A stretch of 9,582 bases of DNA from Gammaproteobacteria bacterium. Its GTDB lineage: Bacteria > Pseudomonadota > Gammaproteobacteria > Pseudomonadales > Pseudohongiellaceae. The notes under the pieces are model-generated. The model did not search any database. It saw only the letters and a list, made by a program, of their open reading frames with translations, and was not told the DNA's origin. A program made the position numbers and the translations under genes. Shown here piece by piece: positions 1-8,246 of this stretch; the stretch's first letter is position 1; each line of letters starts with the position of its first letter. The stretch covers positions 16,848 to 26,429 of the forward strand of contig JAESUV010000202.1 in assembly GCA_016762975.1 (NCBI GenBank), written 5' to 3'.

Positions 1-2934
1 GTCGGTAGCGGCAGCGCCAACTTTCTCATCCTTCAGAATGGCTGGATATTTACCTGCGAGGCTCCAAGTAATAAAGAATGGTGTCCAATCTATATAGTCG
101 ACGAGGTCCTCGAGTGAGTAGTCAGTGAATACCTTCGTTCCCAGAAAGGCAGGTTTGGCGGTTTTGAAGTTGGCCCAGTCAGGAGTATACGGATTGGCAT
201 TTGCTTCTTTATAGGGGAGTAATTTTATTTTCTTTGATCTTTTCGCGACTCGCTCTCGAATTATTTCATATTCGCTGCGGATTTTTTCCGCATACTCGGG
301 TTTGTTGTCAGCATTGAGTAGGGTGCTAACAACGGACACACTTCTAGAGGCATCCGGTACATAGACTGTGCTGTCGTTACGATAATGTTGTTCAATTTTA
401 ACCGCGGTATGTGCCTTGGATGTAGTGGCGCCACCGATCAATAGGGGGATATTGAAATTAAGCCGTTGCATCTCTTCGGCCACATGGACCATCTCGTCCA
501 GCGATGGGGTGATCAGGCCGCTCAGGCCAATCACATCGACGTTCTCATCGATTGCTATTTGCAGGATTTTTTCACAGGGGACCATAACTCCAAGGTCGAT
601 CACATCGTAATTATTGCAGCCGAGCACAACCCCGACAATATTTTTGCCGATGTCGTGTACATCTCCCTTAACAGTGGCCATCAATATCTTGCCCTTACTC
701 TGCACTACACCGCCTTTCTCATCCTCGATATAGGGGAGTAGGTGGGCGACGGCCTGCTTCATTACTCGCGCACTCTTAACGACTTGCGGTAGAAACATTT
801 TGCCATCGCCAAAAAGATCACCCACTTCGTCCATGCCTTTCATAAGAGGGCCTTCTATAACCTCTATAGGCCTGTCAGCTTTCTGCCTGGCTTCTTCGGT
901 GTCTTCGATAATGAACTTAGTAATGCCTTTTACGAGAGCATAGGCCAATCGCTTTTCTACATCGGCATCGCGCCATGCAATATCTGCTGCAGATTTCTTT
1001 TGGGATCCGCCGGAGTAGTTTACTGCCACATCCATCAGATTTTCTGTGCCGTTGTTGTGCTTATTGAGTATGACGTCTTCTACTGCTTTCTTTAGATCGG
1101 CCGGGATGTCGTCGTATACTGTTAGTTGCCCAGCGTTGACGATGCCCATTGTTAGGCCGGCCTTTATCGCGTGATAGAGAAAAACAGAGTGGATAGCTTC
1201 GCGTACGGTATTGTTGCCTCTAAATGAGAACGAGACATTACTCACTCCGCCGGAGATCAATGCCCCTGGTAGGTTTTTCTTGATATAGCGACAGGATTCT
1301 ATGAAGTCCACAGCATAGTTATTATGCTCTTCTATGCCGGTCGCCACAGCGAAGATGTTAGGGTCGAAGATAATGTCTTCAGGGGGAAAGCCGATTGTCT
1401 GTGTTAGTAGGTCGTAGCTGCGTTTGCAGATCGCGTTCTTCTTCTCTAACGAGTCTGCTTGACCCTTTTCGTCGAACGCCATAACAATAACGGCTGCGCC
1501 GTATTTCAGGCAGAGCTTAGCCTTCGCGAGAAATTCTTCCTCGCCTTCTTTTAGGCTGATCGAATTTACGATGGACTTACCCTGCACACATTTGAGCCCA
1601 GTCTCGATGATCTCCCACTTGGATGAGTCAATCATGATTGGTACGCGACAGATGTCTGGCTCAGAGGCAACGAGCTTTAGGAATTTCTTCATCGCCATCT
1701 CAGAATCGAGCATGCCCTCGTCCATGTTGATATCGATTATCTGTGCACCAGACTCGACCTGCTGCAGGGCAACCTCAAGTGCTTCGTCATAGTTCTCATC
1801 GATAATCAATCGAGAGAATTTTGCCGAGCCGGTTATGTTGGTCCGTTCGCCCACGTTAACGAACAAGGATGCAGCATCGATGTTAAAGGCTTCTAACCCG
1901 GCTAGGCGGCATGCAGGCTTATGCTGAGGAATCGTACGAGGGGTGACTCCCTCAATTGCTTTGCAGATTGCCTTTATGTGTTCAGGTGTGGTGCCGCAGC
2001 AGCCGCCTACAACATTCACGAAACCTCTCTCAGCAAAGTCGGCAATAATTGCAGCCATCTCGCTAGGGGACTGGTCGTATTCGCCAAATTCATTGGGTAA
2101 GCCAGCGTTTGGGTGAGTTGCGACGTAGCAATTGACGATCCCTGCGGTCTCCTCAATGTGAGGGCGCAGTTGCTCAGCTCCCAATGCACAATTGAAGCCA
2201 ATGGATAGAGGCTGTGCATGAGCAACCGAATTACAGAATGCGGCAACGGTCTGACCTGAAAGGGTGCGGCCGCTGCCGTCGGTAATCGTGCCCGATATCA
2301 TTATAGGAAGAGTCCGGCCCAGGGCCTCGAAGCATTCACTTACAGCAAAGATTGCAGCCTTCGCATTTAGCGTATCGAATGCCGTCTCGATCATAATGAT
2401 ATCGACGCCACCTTCAATGAGTGCATTGGTGGAGTTGCTGTAGTCTGTGACTAATTCATCGAAGCTGATGTTCCTGAAGCCGGGGTCGCTGACCTTGGGT
2501 GAGAGCGAGGCAGTCTTGCTGGTTGGTCCTAGTACGCCGGCAACGAACCTAGGCCGATCTGGTGTCGTGGCGGTTATTTCATCCGCTGCCGCTCGGGCGA
2601 GCTTGGCGGCTTCGAGGTTGAGTTCATAGGCCAGATCTTCTAGGTGATAGTCGGCTTGAGAGCTGCGTGTTGAGTTGAATGTATTCGTTTCAATTATATC
2701 CGCGCCAGCGAGCAGGTAGGCGAGGTGAATCTGCTTGATAATCTCGGGCTGGGTTAACGAGAGCAAGTCATTGTTGCCTGCCAGTTCGTGGGGAAAGTCT
2801 GCAAAGCGGTCGCTGCGAAAGTCTGCATCTGACAGTTTGTGTGACTGAATCATTGTCCCCATAGCGCCATCGAGCACCAAAATGCGCTGTTGTAGTAGGC
2901 TGCGTAGAAGTGTTTCTGACTCGCTGATTTTCAT
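1..2934 (-). CDS. metH: Cobalamin-dependent methionine synthase MetH (C-terminus beyond window)
   Basis: MetH moves a methyl group from 5-methyltetrahydrofolate through cob(I)alamin to homocysteine, giving methionine and tetrahydrofolate in the cytoplasm. The frame is open for 978 codons from ATG 2934-2932 to the window edge. E. coli MetH has 1227 residues, so roughly 250 are missing. Domains follow the family order. The homocysteine domain has zinc ligands C249 (in GFNCALG), C312 and C313 (in GGCCGTT), matching E. coli C247/C310/C311. A pterin-binding domain follows ([11 protein letters not shown] and [11 protein letters not shown]). The cobalamin cap and Rossmann domains carry DVHDIGKN, with the cobalt-ligand histidine at H760 (E. 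coli H759). The activation domain begins with [16 protein letters not shown] and includes D949. An in-frame TAA lies six codons upstream of the ATG, so the start is well bounded, although its ribosome binding site is weak. It is divergent from nfuA. I see no SAM or SAH riboswitch and no MetJ box upstream. Confidence 0.98.
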   Translation of the reverse strand, partial: MKISESETLLRSLLQQRILVLDGAMGTMIQSHKLSDADFRSDRFADFPHELAGNNDLLSLTQPEIIKQIHLAYLLAGADIIETNTFNSTRSSQADYHLEDLAYELNLEAAKLARAAADEITATTPDRPRFVAGVLGPTSKTASLSPKVSDPGFRNISFDELVTDYSNSTNALIEGGVDIIMIETAFDTLNAKAAIFAVSECFEALGRTLPIMISGTITDGSGRTLSGQTVAAFCNSVAHAQPLSIGFNCALGAEQLRPHIEETAGIVNCYVATHPNAGLPNEFGEYDQSPSEMAAIIADFAERGFVNVVGGCCGTTPEHIKAICKAIEGVTPRTIPQHKPACRLAGLEAFNIDAASLFVNVGERTNITGSAKFSRLIIDENYDEALEVALQQVESGAQIIDINMDEGMLDSEMAMKKFLKLVASEPDICRVPIMIDSSKWEIIETGLKCVQGKSIVNSISLKEGEEEFLAKAKLCLKYGAAVIVMAFDEKGQADSLEKKNAICKRSYDLLTQTIGFPPEDIIFDPNIFAVATGIEEHNNYAVDFIESCRYIKKNLPGALISGGVSNVSFSFRGNNTVREAIHSVFLYHAIKAGLTMGIVNAGQLTVYDDIPADLKKAVEDVILNKHNNGTENLMDVAVNYSGGSQKKSAADIAWRDADVEKRLAYALVKGITKFIIEDTEEARQKADRPIEVIEGPLMKGMDEVGDLFGDGKMFLPQVVKSARVMKQAVAHLLPYIEDEKGGVVQSKGKILMATVKGDVHDIGKNIVGVVLGCNNYDVIDLGVMVPCEKILQIAIDENVDVIGLSGLITPSLDEMVHVAEEMQRLNFNIPLLIGGATTSKAHTAVKIEQHYRNDSTVYVPDASRSVSVVSTLLNADNKPEYAEKIRSEYEIIRERVAKRSKKIKLLPYKEANANPYTPDWANFKTAKPAFLGTKVFTDYSLEDLVDYIDWTPFFITWSLAGKYPAILKDEKVGAAATD

Positions 2935-3032
2935 GTTGCTGTACTCAATTTACTGTTTATTGACTGATACAAGACTGCTGCTCGAAAAAGCCGCTAAGTC
3001 TAGCAAAAGTGGAGGCTTAGGGCATCGTGAAA

Positions 3033-3057
3033 ATAACCTAGTAATTCACTCGGATAT
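3033..3057. promoter_or_regulatory. Candidate IscR type 1 operator upstream of nfuA
   Basis: This 25-base imperfect palindrome begins ATAACCTAGT and ends ACTCGGATAT. Set against the E. coli IscR type 1 consensus as I remember it (ATA, then half sites around GACT and AGTC, then TAT), about 20 of 25 positions fit. Two of the mismatches, at positions 9 and 17, are a symmetric swap. It ends where the -35 region of the presumed nfuA promoter would begin, a normal place for IscR control. Link to nfuA is sensible because NfuA delivers Fe-S clusters and IscR senses cluster status. The match was made by eye. Confidence 0.4.
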
Positions 3058-3085
3058 TCTAATTTCTGATCGATTGGAGTATAAT
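3057..3085 (+). promoter_or_regulatory. Probable nfuA promoter
   Basis: A perfect TATAAT lies at 3080-3085, 35 bases before the nfuA ATG. At 17-base spacing the -35 position (3057-3062, TTCTAA) is poor, so this promoter may depend on an activator. Transcription would start near 3092 and leave a leader of about 29 bases. Confidence 0.5.
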
Positions 3086-3120
3086 TCAGGCTGTACTGAA
3101 CATTAGCGCGAGACAGACAT

Positions 3121-3699
3121 ATGGTTACCATCACCGAATCTGCACAAGAATACCTTACTGAGTTGCTCAAGAAGCAAGATTGTGAGGGTATATCCGTGCG
3201 AATTTTTATTCTGGATGCAGGCACACCGAAAGCTGAAACCTGCATCTCATTTTGTCGGCCAGGAGAAGAAAAAGAAGACGACGAAGTGAAGCAATATAAA
3301 AACTTCCAGACCTTCATCGAGCTGATTAGTATCCCTTTCCTGAAAGAAGCAGTAGTGGACTTCGCCAAGGACTCCATGGGTGGCCAACTTACAATTAAGG
3401 CGCCAAACTCTCGTTTACCTATGCTCTCGGACGATAGCCCGATCGAAGATCGAGTGAATTATATTCTGTACAACGAGGTCAATCCTGGGTTGGCCGCTCA
3501 TGGTGGCAATGTGTCTCTCGAAGAAATATTTGAAGAGAATGTCGCTATTCTTCGCTTCGGTGGAGGCTGTCAGGGTTGTGGCATGGTTGATGTGACACTC
3601 AAGGACGGCGTAGAGAAGACCTTGCTAGAGCAGATTCCTCAATTGAAGGAAGTGCGTGACGTCACAGACCACACTATCAAAGAGAACGCTTATTACTAG
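3121..3699 (+). CDS. nfuA: Fe-S biogenesis protein NfuA
   Basis: NfuA binds a 4Fe-4S cluster at a dimer interface and passes it to client apoproteins in the cytoplasm, especially under oxidative stress or iron starvation. The protein has 192 residues (E. coli NfuA has 191). Residues 1 to about 95 form the degenerate A-type (IscA-like) domain, which helps recognise targets. Residues from about 105 to 192 form the Nfu domain. The cluster-binding motif is C150-Q-G-C153 inside [15 protein letters not shown], matching E. coli C149/C152. The ATG has only a weak purine-rich stretch upstream, but the family length and N-terminus fit this start. The gene is divergent from metH and converges on the dUTPase gene with 21 bases between stop codons. 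A candidate IscR site lies about 65 bases upstream. Confidence 0.96.
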   Translation: MVTITESAQEYLTELLKKQDCEGISVRIFILDAGTPKAETCISFCRPGEEKEDDEVKQYKNFQTFIELISIPFLKEAVVDFAKDSMGGQLTIKAPNSRLPMLSDDSPIEDRVNYILYNEVNPGLAAHGGNVSLEEIFEENVAILRFGGGCQGCGMVDVTLKDGVEKTLLEQIPQLKEVRDVTDHTIKENAYY

Positions 3700-3720
3700 T
3701 TGTCCTGGGTAGCTTGCAGG

Positions 3721-4380
3721 CTAGTTCGGGTAGTGAGTGCGCAGCGCTGAGTAAAGTTTGTCTTTGTACTCGGTGTCGCTTGGGTCTAGAGTCGCCATCA
3801 CCTCTACCAAATATTCATTGTCCTCGCGGCCGTTCCACATCTTCTGATAGCTGCCATCTTGGTAACCATGATCCTGACGGAAGAAATTAAGCACGTTCTT
3901 GCCGACGTATTGGCAGTACAGATCGGTCCAGCTCATTTCGCAATTTCTCATTATCGCGGAGAACACTGATAGCTCGATTTTTCGCGCAGCAGAGAGGGCT
4001 ATAAGTAGTTCAAGCTGAGCCAGCAGGTCCATCGAGCTTATCTTGTACTGCTTGCCATCGAAATCGACCTGTTGCGAGGCTTCAATACTCCGGAGCAGTG
4101 CAGTCAGCCTATGCAAGGCCGCTGACTCGCTTCCTTCCTCGTTCAGCAGGATCTCCGAGAGGAGAAAATGCCAAATATCGATCAGCTCCATCTGCAGCTG
4201 AGGAAGGTCTTTCTCCTGCTTTTTCCACCATTTCCAGCCATGATGTTCGATGGCTTCCGCGGCCTCAATAACTACGGCGCGCATATAAGGGTAGCGTGCG
4301 GCTACCCAATTTGGGTCTACCTTCGCATTCATAGCTGCTTGAAGTGACAGCATGGTTCTAGTTTGTAGGTCTGACAACAT
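3721..4380 (-). CDS. dUTP diphosphatase, dimeric all-alpha type (dUTPase_2 family)
   Basis: The likely reaction is dUTP to dUMP plus pyrophosphate, which keeps uracil out of DNA and supplies dUMP for thymidylate synthesis. The 219-residue protein fits the dimeric all-alpha NTP pyrophosphatase group, not the trimeric Dut fold. Metal-binding acidic pairs are visible: E39 and E42 in VIEAAEAIEHHGWKWWKK, and E65 and D68 in ELIDIWHF. The strongest family block is at residues 161-191: KNVLNFFRQDHGY, then GSYQKMWNGREDNEYL. The start at 4380 gives the usual N-terminus but has no clear ribosome binding site; a second in-frame ATG is at codon 10. It converges on nfuA. Functional details rest on family knowledge. 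A different nucleotide specificity within the superfamily is possible but less likely given the C-terminal block. Confidence 0.88.
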   Translation of the reverse strand: MLSDLQTRTMLSLQAAMNAKVDPNWVAARYPYMRAVVIEAAEAIEHHGWKWWKKQEKDLPQLQMELIDIWHFLLSEILLNEEGSESAALHRLTALLRSIEASQQVDFDGKQYKISSMDLLAQLELLIALSAARKIELSVFSAIMRNCEMSWTDLYCQYVGKNVLNFFRQDHGYQDGSYQKMWNGREDNEYLVEVMATLDPSDTEYKDKLYSALRTHYPN

Positions 4381-4496
4381 GGGAGCGGGTTCTAGAGTTA
4401 AAGGGGCGGGTGTTTTGGGTTTGTTCTTATCTTAAGGGTTGGTGCTTGTCAGCCTCTCTGCCTTTAAGCGCCTTCTAAGTGTCTTTGTTTTCGTGG

Positions 4497-4754
4497 CTAA
4501 TTCTGGCTGACTGATTGGAGTTTTGATTGTTTTGCCAACGTGCTAAGCATTTCCTTACGACTGCTTAGCATATCGCTATAGGATTTTCTGGCGGCTAGCA
4601 CCTCTGAACTCTCCTCCTCTGAAGAATCAAGCTCGGTGAGCCAAGATTCTAATACCTGAATCTCACTATTGAGCTGAGCGGTGCCTTCTTCGATCAATTT
4701 TTGATCAATGCTTACATCGGCATCATCATTTTTCTTCTGACGCTTATCAATCAT
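4497..4754 (-). CDS. Small acidic, probably coiled-coil protein of unknown function
   Basis: I do not recognise this 85-residue protein. It is hydrophilic throughout, with no signal peptide or membrane segment. A lysine-rich start (MIDKRQKKNDD) is followed by a charged helical stretch with heptad-like hydrophobic spacing and an acidic run SSEEESSE. A lysine-, serine- and glutamine-rich tail ends the protein. I chose the ATG at 4754 over an in-frame ATG at 4811 because AGGAAA lies 7-8 bases before it and because the upstream 19 codons overlap a perfect hairpin, which suggests leader sequence. It lies on the same strand as the dUTPase gene, 116 bases upstream of it, so co-transcription is possible. 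Normal composition and a good ribosome binding site favour a real gene. Confidence 0.6.
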   Translation of the reverse strand: MIDKRQKKNDDADVSIDQKLIEEGTAQLNSEIQVLESWLTELDSSEEESSEVLAARKSYSDMLSSRKEMLSTLAKQSKLQSVSQN

Positions 4755-4779
4755 GGTTGGTTTCCTAGTATCCCCAACG

Positions 4780-4795
4780 GCCTCTGTTGAGAGGC
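4780..4795. promoter_or_regulatory. Perfect small hairpin in the leader of the small gene
   Basis: GCCTCT and AGAGGC form a perfect 6-base-pair stem around a 4-base loop, 25 bases upstream of the start codon at 4754 (minus strand). It could be a leader hairpin or a small operator. No T-run follows on either strand, so it is not a terminator. Confidence 0.3.
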
Positions 4796-5101
4796 ACTTT
4801 CTTATCGGCACCCTGATTGCATCGGCCGATTCAATTAGGTCTGTACGTCAACGCTGTTTTTAGCAGTCTTTTAGAGAGAACAGAACTTTATGCGAGGATG
4901 GCATAGTCCAATTTTAGGGTCAAGATACCTAGAGTTGATGCAAGTAGGTGCTTGCCGTTTGTTTCCTGCCTGTATTCAATAGAAGGATTGGCAAAACGCA
5001 TTAGTATTTGCCAAATAGCGCCGTTAGTTGCGAGTAAACTGAGAAAGCGGCTCATTTCATGCAAAGTATGCATAAATAATCCGAATATTGAGGCTTTGCC
5101 C
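4796..5101. other. Intergenic stretch without a supported gene
   Basis: About 300 bases lie between the leader of the small gene and the tRNA-Glu promoter. Frames of 76 codons (minus) and 65 codons (plus) exist, but they overlap each other and the tRNA promoter. They lack ribosome binding sites and resemble no family I know. I see no RNA gene, repeat or terminator here apart from a weak ATGC...GCAT inverted repeat near 5058-5072. Confidence 0.5.
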
Positions 5102-5130
5102 TTGACTGAACAGGCCAAGCTTCTTAGAAT
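5102..5130 (+). promoter_or_regulatory. tRNA-Glu promoter
   Basis: TTGACT (5102-5107), a 17-base spacer and TAGAAT (5125-5130) each differ from consensus at one position. The following bases are CCCCCGCTGC, a GC-rich discriminator typical of stable-RNA promoters under stringent control. Transcription would start near 5137, about 31 bases before the mature tRNA. Confidence 0.8.
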
Positions 5131-5167
5131 CCCCCGCTGCTTGAGATAGCAGCTAAGTAAAGTCTAA

Positions 5168-5243
5168 GTCCCCTTCGTCTAGAGGCCTAGGACACCGGGT
5201 TTTCATCCCGGCAACACGAGTTCGAAACTCGTAGGGGACGCCA
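5168..5243 (+). tRNA. tRNA-Glu, anticodon TTC
   Basis: A 76-base cloverleaf with CCA encoded. The acceptor stem pairs GTCCCCT with AGGGGAC. The anticodon stem pairs CCGGG with CCCGG around the loop TTTTCAT, anticodon TTC at 5202-5204. The T-arm is ACGAG, TTCGAAA, CTCGT. The 5' part is nearly identical to E. coli tRNA-Glu as I remember it. It reads GAA and GAG codons. It stands alone, with its own promoter and terminator and no 16S or 23S rRNA in the window. Confidence 0.97.
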
Positions 5244-5251
5244 TATAAAGG

Positions 5252-5274
5252 AGCCCGGCTAACGCCGGGCTTTT
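5252..5274 (+). terminator. Rho-independent terminator after tRNA-Glu
   Basis: AGCCCGGC and GCCGGGCT form an 8-base-pair stem around TAAC, followed by TTTCTATTT. It starts eight bases past the CCA end and should separate the tRNA from the downstream ABC operon. Confidence 0.9.
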
Positions 5275-5332
5275 CTATTTCTAGAGTACTTGTTTGTACG
5301 CCGACCATTCCTGTTTGTGCCGCGTCACTCGG

Positions 5333-5361
5333 TTGCCAATCGTATTAACAATCGACATACT
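5333..5361 (+). promoter_or_regulatory. Candidate promoter of the ABC exporter-queF operon
   Basis: TTGCCA (5333-5338), a 17-base spacer and CATACT (5356-5361) give a plausible sigma-70 promoter in the gap between the tRNA-Glu terminator and the ATPase gene. The start codon is 50 bases downstream of the -10 box. Confidence 0.45.
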
Positions 5362-5411
5362 CCTGCTGCATCAGCGCATGCTGCAAACACGATACGTGAA
5401 GACTACTTCTA

Positions 5412-6335
5412 ATGACTATAGCAATCTCCATCCAAAACCTGGTTAAAACCTACGCAAACGGCTTCGAGGCGCTCAAGGGCATTTCCCTAGAAGTTCAGGA
5501 GGGTGACTTTTTTGCATTGCTAGGACCCAATGGTGCAGGCAAATCAACCACCATTGGGGTGATCTCAACGCTGGTCAATAAGACATCGGGCTCGGTAGAG
5601 GTTTTTGGCAAAAATGTTGATACGCATGTCTACGAGACAAAACTAGACTTCGGCGTGGTACCGCAGGAAGTGAATTTTAGCCAGTTCGAGAAAGTTCGCG
5701 ACATTGTCATGACGCAGGCCGGCTACTACGGCCTACCGCGAAAGCTCGCCGCCGAGCGCTGCGAAAAGTATCTACGTAAGTTAGGTTTGTGGGAGAAGCG
5801 CGATGAACGTTCTAGGTCTCTCTCCGGTGGTATGAAGAGACGCTTGATGATCGCTAGAGCCCTCGTTCATGAACCAAGATTACTCATACTCGATGAGCCT
5901 ACTGCAGGTGTTGATATAGAGCTGCGCCGCTCGATGTGGGAATTTCTGACTGAGATAAACAATAAAGGCACAACAATTATATTAACGACGCATTACCTAG
6001 AAGAGGCTGAGCAACTTTGTCGCAATATTGCCATTATCGATGAAGGTAAAATAGTTGAGAACACCAGCATGCGTAAGCTGTTGAGTGAGCTCGATTCTCA
6101 AGTCTATATTCTGGAAACAAGGTCGCAAATACCGGCAGGCTTTGACTTGAAATTAGTAAATACGAACCTCGAAATTGTCGATGAAAATTGCATCGAGGTA
6201 ACGGTCTCTGGTGGCTTGAGTATCAACGAGGTGTTCGCGGTGTTTAGTGAGGCCGGCATTAAAATTGATAGTATGAGAAACAAAACGAACAGACTGGAGC
6301 AGCTGTTCTTGTCCAAACTCGAAGGTAACGACTAG
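5412..6335 (+). CDS. yadG: ABC-2 type exporter ATP-binding protein (YadG-like)
   Basis: This is the cytoplasmic ATPase that should power the permease encoded just downstream. The 307 residues match E. coli YadG in length. The nucleotide-binding domain is complete: Walker A GPNGAGKST at 38-46, Q-loop Q85, signature LSGGM at 137-141, Walker B LLILDEP ending at D161-E162-P163, D-loop around 165-168, and switch histidine H194. A further ~90-residue C-terminal part is typical of the drug- and polysaccharide-export subfamily. The substrate is unknown, as it is for YadG as far as I know. The ATG lacks a strong ribosome binding site but gives the standard N-terminus. The permease start lies 11 bases after this stop, so the two are surely co-transcribed. 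Confidence 0.93.
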   Translation: MTIAISIQNLVKTYANGFEALKGISLEVQEGDFFALLGPNGAGKSTTIGVISTLVNKTSGSVEVFGKNVDTHVYETKLDFGVVPQEVNFSQFEKVRDIVMTQAGYYGLPRKLAAERCEKYLRKLGLWEKRDERSRSLSGGMKRRLMIARALVHEPRLLILDEPTAGVDIELRRSMWEFLTEINNKGTTIILTTHYLEEAEQLCRNIAIIDEGKIVENTSMRKLLSELDSQVYILETRSQIPAGFDLKLVNTNLEIVDENCIEVTVSGGLSINEVFAVFSEAGIKIDSMRNKTNRLEQLFLSKLEGND

Positions 6336-6346
6336 GTAAATGTACT

Positions 6347-7120
6347 GTGTTTTCGAATCATAAATACATAGCTTTTGAAACAATTGTCATAAGAGAGATT
6401 CGTCGATTCGGCCGAATCTGGTTGCAGACCCTCGTGCCACCCGCGATTACGATCGGGCTCTATTTTGTAATCTTTGGAAATTTGGTAGGCAGTCGCATCG
6501 GTGAGATGGGCGGTTACAGGTACATGGAATTTATCGTGCCTGGATTGATCATGATGTCGGTCATACAAAACTCATACTCGAATGTTGTCTCATCGTTTTT
6601 TAGCCACAAGTTTCAACATAGCATAGAAGAATTGCTGGTATCTCCAGTTCCAAACTACGTAATCCTTTCGGGTTTTATTGTAGGGGGGATGGCGCGAGGA
6701 ATGGCTGTTGGATTAATTGTAACTGTGATGTCTTTGTTCTTTGCAAATCTCGAAATTCAGAATCTGTTGATCACCGTTACCGTTGTACTCCTGACATCTA
6801 TTGTGTTCGCACTCGCCGGATTTATTAACGCGCTATTTGCGAATAGCTTTGATGATATTTCCATTATTCCTACGTTTGTCTTAACGCCGCTTATCTATCT
6901 GGGCGGGGTGTTCTATTCGGTGGAATTGCTGCCTCCTTTTTGGAAGTTTGTCTCGGCTCTTAATCCGATATTCTATATGGTCAACACTTTTAGGTACGGC
7001 ATATTGGGAACTTCGGATGTTGATGTTACATGGGCCTTCTTTATCCTGTGCGTCTTCATAGTGATATTGTTTACTTGCTGTATCTGGTTACTTCGCAGGG
7101 GAACTGGTCTAAGAAGCTAG
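6347..7120 (+). CDS. yadH: ABC-2 type exporter permease (YadH-like)
   Basis: This inner-membrane subunit pairs with the preceding ATPase. At 257 residues it has the length of E. coli YadH and shares long blocks with it as I remember it: QTLVPP, FGNLVGSRIG, FIVPGLIMMSVI, SFDDIS, PTFVLTPL, YLGGVFYS, LLPPFW and the C-terminal GLRS. Six membrane segments are visible near residues 26-46, 60-83, 105-131, 138-162, 172-192 and 228-249, the ABC2_membrane pattern. Translation starts at GTG 6347. An ATG seven bases upstream is in another frame and stops after seven codons. The GTG has only a distant AGG upstream, so expression may depend on coupling to the ATPase gene. The transported substrate cannot be inferred. 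Confidence 0.93.
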   Translation: MFSNHKYIAFETIVIREIRRFGRIWLQTLVPPAITIGLYFVIFGNLVGSRIGEMGGYRYMEFIVPGLIMMSVIQNSYSNVVSSFFSHKFQHSIEELLVSPVPNYVILSGFIVGGMARGMAVGLIVTVMSLFFANLEIQNLLITVTVVLLTSIVFALAGFINALFANSFDDISIIPTFVLTPLIYLGGVFYSVELLPPFWKFVSALNPIFYMVNTFRYGILGTSDVDVTWAFFILCVFIVILFTCCIWLLRRGTGLRS

Positions 7121-7135
7121 TAGCTGTGAAATACT

Positions 7136-7954
7136 ATGACGGACAACCCCCTAGGCAGCCAGACGGAACACCCCAAAAAATACCAGCCGGATGTGCTGTA
7201 CCCAATACCACGCTGGGCGAGTCGCTCGTTGTTGGATATCGACAAAAAAATCCGCATGTTTGGCCTCGATCACTGGCAGGCCTATGAGCTTTCTTGGTTA
7301 AATAATGCAGGCAAGCCGCAGGTTGCGATAGGGGAATTCTATTTCAACTCGGACGCGGAAAACATCGTGGAATCCAAGTCGTTAAAACTTTATCTCAATT
7401 CTTTAAATCAAGAACGCTATAAAAATAGCGAGGCAGTGAGGTCTCTTATCGAGCAAGATCTGTCATCGGTAAGTGGCTCGGAAGTAAAAGTAGTGATACA
7501 TCCGCTAGACGAAATTGAGGAAGAGATATTCAGCGTAAGAGCAGGGAGATGTATAGATCACATCGACGTTGAACTTGTCGCGCGGCAGCCAGATGCGCAG
7601 GTGCTCACTATTGCCGATGTAGATGTTGACGACGAAATTCTTTATTCAGACCTGTTTAGGTCAAACTGCCCAATTACAGGCCAGCCAGATTGGGCGAGCA
7701 TTGAGATACGTTACACCGGCAAGAAAATTAGTGAATCGAGCTTGTTAAAGTATTTGATTTCTTTTCGTGAGCATCAGGGTTATCACGAGGAGTGTGCTGA
7801 ACGTATTTACCGCGATATCATGCTTAGATGTCAGCCTAGCGAACTCAGAATAGGGATGAATTTCCTGCGCCGCGGGGGACTAGATATCAATGTTTACCGA
7901 AGCACCGAGCCAGTAACATCCGACTCTGTGAACGCTAGGCTCATTAGACAATAG
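7136..7954 (+). CDS. queF: NADPH-dependent 7-cyano-7-deazaguanine reductase QueF
   Basis: QueF reduces the nitrile of preQ0 to the amine of preQ1 using two NADPH, a late cytosolic step before preQ1 is inserted into tRNAs on the route to queuosine. The 272-residue protein is the long two-lobed type found in gammaproteobacteria (E. coli 282). The QueF signature ESKSLKLYLNS is at 79-89. The nucleophile is C178 in SNCPITGQPDW, the general acid-base residue is D185, and H217-E218 precede the C-terminal lobe. All sit 12 positions before E. coli C190, D197, H229 and E230, so the active site looks intact. The ATG lies 15 bases after the permease stop, so the gene is probably the last of a three-gene operon. 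Its biochemical link to an ABC exporter is not obvious. Confidence 0.96.
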   Translation: MTDNPLGSQTEHPKKYQPDVLYPIPRWASRSLLDIDKKIRMFGLDHWQAYELSWLNNAGKPQVAIGEFYFNSDAENIVESKSLKLYLNSLNQERYKNSEAVRSLIEQDLSSVSGSEVKVVIHPLDEIEEEIFSVRAGRCIDHIDVELVARQPDAQVLTIADVDVDDEILYSDLFRSNCPITGQPDWASIEIRYTGKKISESSLLKYLISFREHQGYHEECAERIYRDIMLRCQPSELRIGMNFLRRGGLDINVYRSTEPVTSDSVNARLIRQ

Positions 7955-8013
7955 AGGGCGAGCTTGAATTCAAACAAGCGGTGAGCTAAGGTGATGCCGC
8001 TTTTACAGCAGGC

Positions 8014-8019
8014 TATGAT
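8014..8019 (+). promoter_or_regulatory. Candidate -10 box before the interrupted tRNA-Ser copy
   Basis: TATGAT lies 13 bases before the first base of the interrupted tRNA-Ser copy. No good -35 element appears at 16-18 bases upstream. If active, the promoter would transcribe the broken copy and might read on into the intact gene. Confidence 0.3.
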
Positions 8020-8054
8020 TGAGAAGAACAACGGTGAGGTGTCCGAGTGGCCGA

Positions 8055-8126
8055 CTAAATTGTCTGGAACAATTTAGTGCGGCGTTAGCCGACCCGAAGG
8101 GTGGAGGGCAGGAAGCCCGGAATAAC
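8055..8126 (-). repeat. Hairpin cassette 1, in the D-loop, probably inverted
   Basis: These 72 bases separate the D-arm halves of the interrupted tRNA-Ser. Four hairpins follow one another: a perfect 9-base-pair AT-rich stem (8055-8063 with 8069-8077), CGGC/GCCG around GTTA (8080-8091), ACCC/GGGT around GAA (8092-8102), and GGGC/GCCC around AGGAA (8106-8118). The order, with the AT-rich stem first, mirrors the other cassettes, so I place it tentatively on the minus strand. Primary sequence similarity to the others is low. GA flanks both ends. Confidence 0.6.
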
Positions 8127-8172
8127 GAGCACGCCTGGAAAGTGTGTAAGTCGTAAGGCTTCGAGGGTTCGA

Positions 8173-8246
8173 CAAGCGCGTAGCGCGCTGGATAGCCAAA
8201 GGCTACCCGTAGGGTGAAGTATTTAGCTCAGCTAAATCCATAATGA
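8173..8246 (+). repeat. Hairpin cassette 2, in the T-loop
   Basis: This insert lies between TTCGA and ATCCC of the T-loop. Four hairpins are visible: GCGC/GCGC around GTA (8176-8186), TAGCC/GGCTA around AAA (8193-8205), CCC/GGG around GTA (8206-8214), and ATTTAGC/GCTAAAT around TCA (8221-8237). The last two inserted bases repeat the GA before the cassette, so it may be a 72-base element with a 2-base target duplication. It is a clear homologue of the cassette at 8471-8545. Confidence 0.8.

Noticed and set aside
2935..3032. SAM or SAH riboswitch upstream of metH
   Set aside because: The metH leader is short, and I could not find the conserved cores or any MetJ box.
3000..3377. 125-codon minus-strand open frame overlapping nfuA
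   Set aside because: It is antisense to nfuA and its promoter, and the nfuA product is unmistakable.
4888..5149. Opposed short open frames of 76 and 65 codons
   Set aside because: They overlap each other and the tRNA-Glu promoter, lack ribosome binding sites and show no recognisable motifs.
8055..8246. Integron cassette recombination sites or tRNA introns
   Set aside because: The inserts lack the paired core sites of integron attC sequences. D-loop and T-loop positions, short length and absence of group I or II features argue against self-splicing introns.
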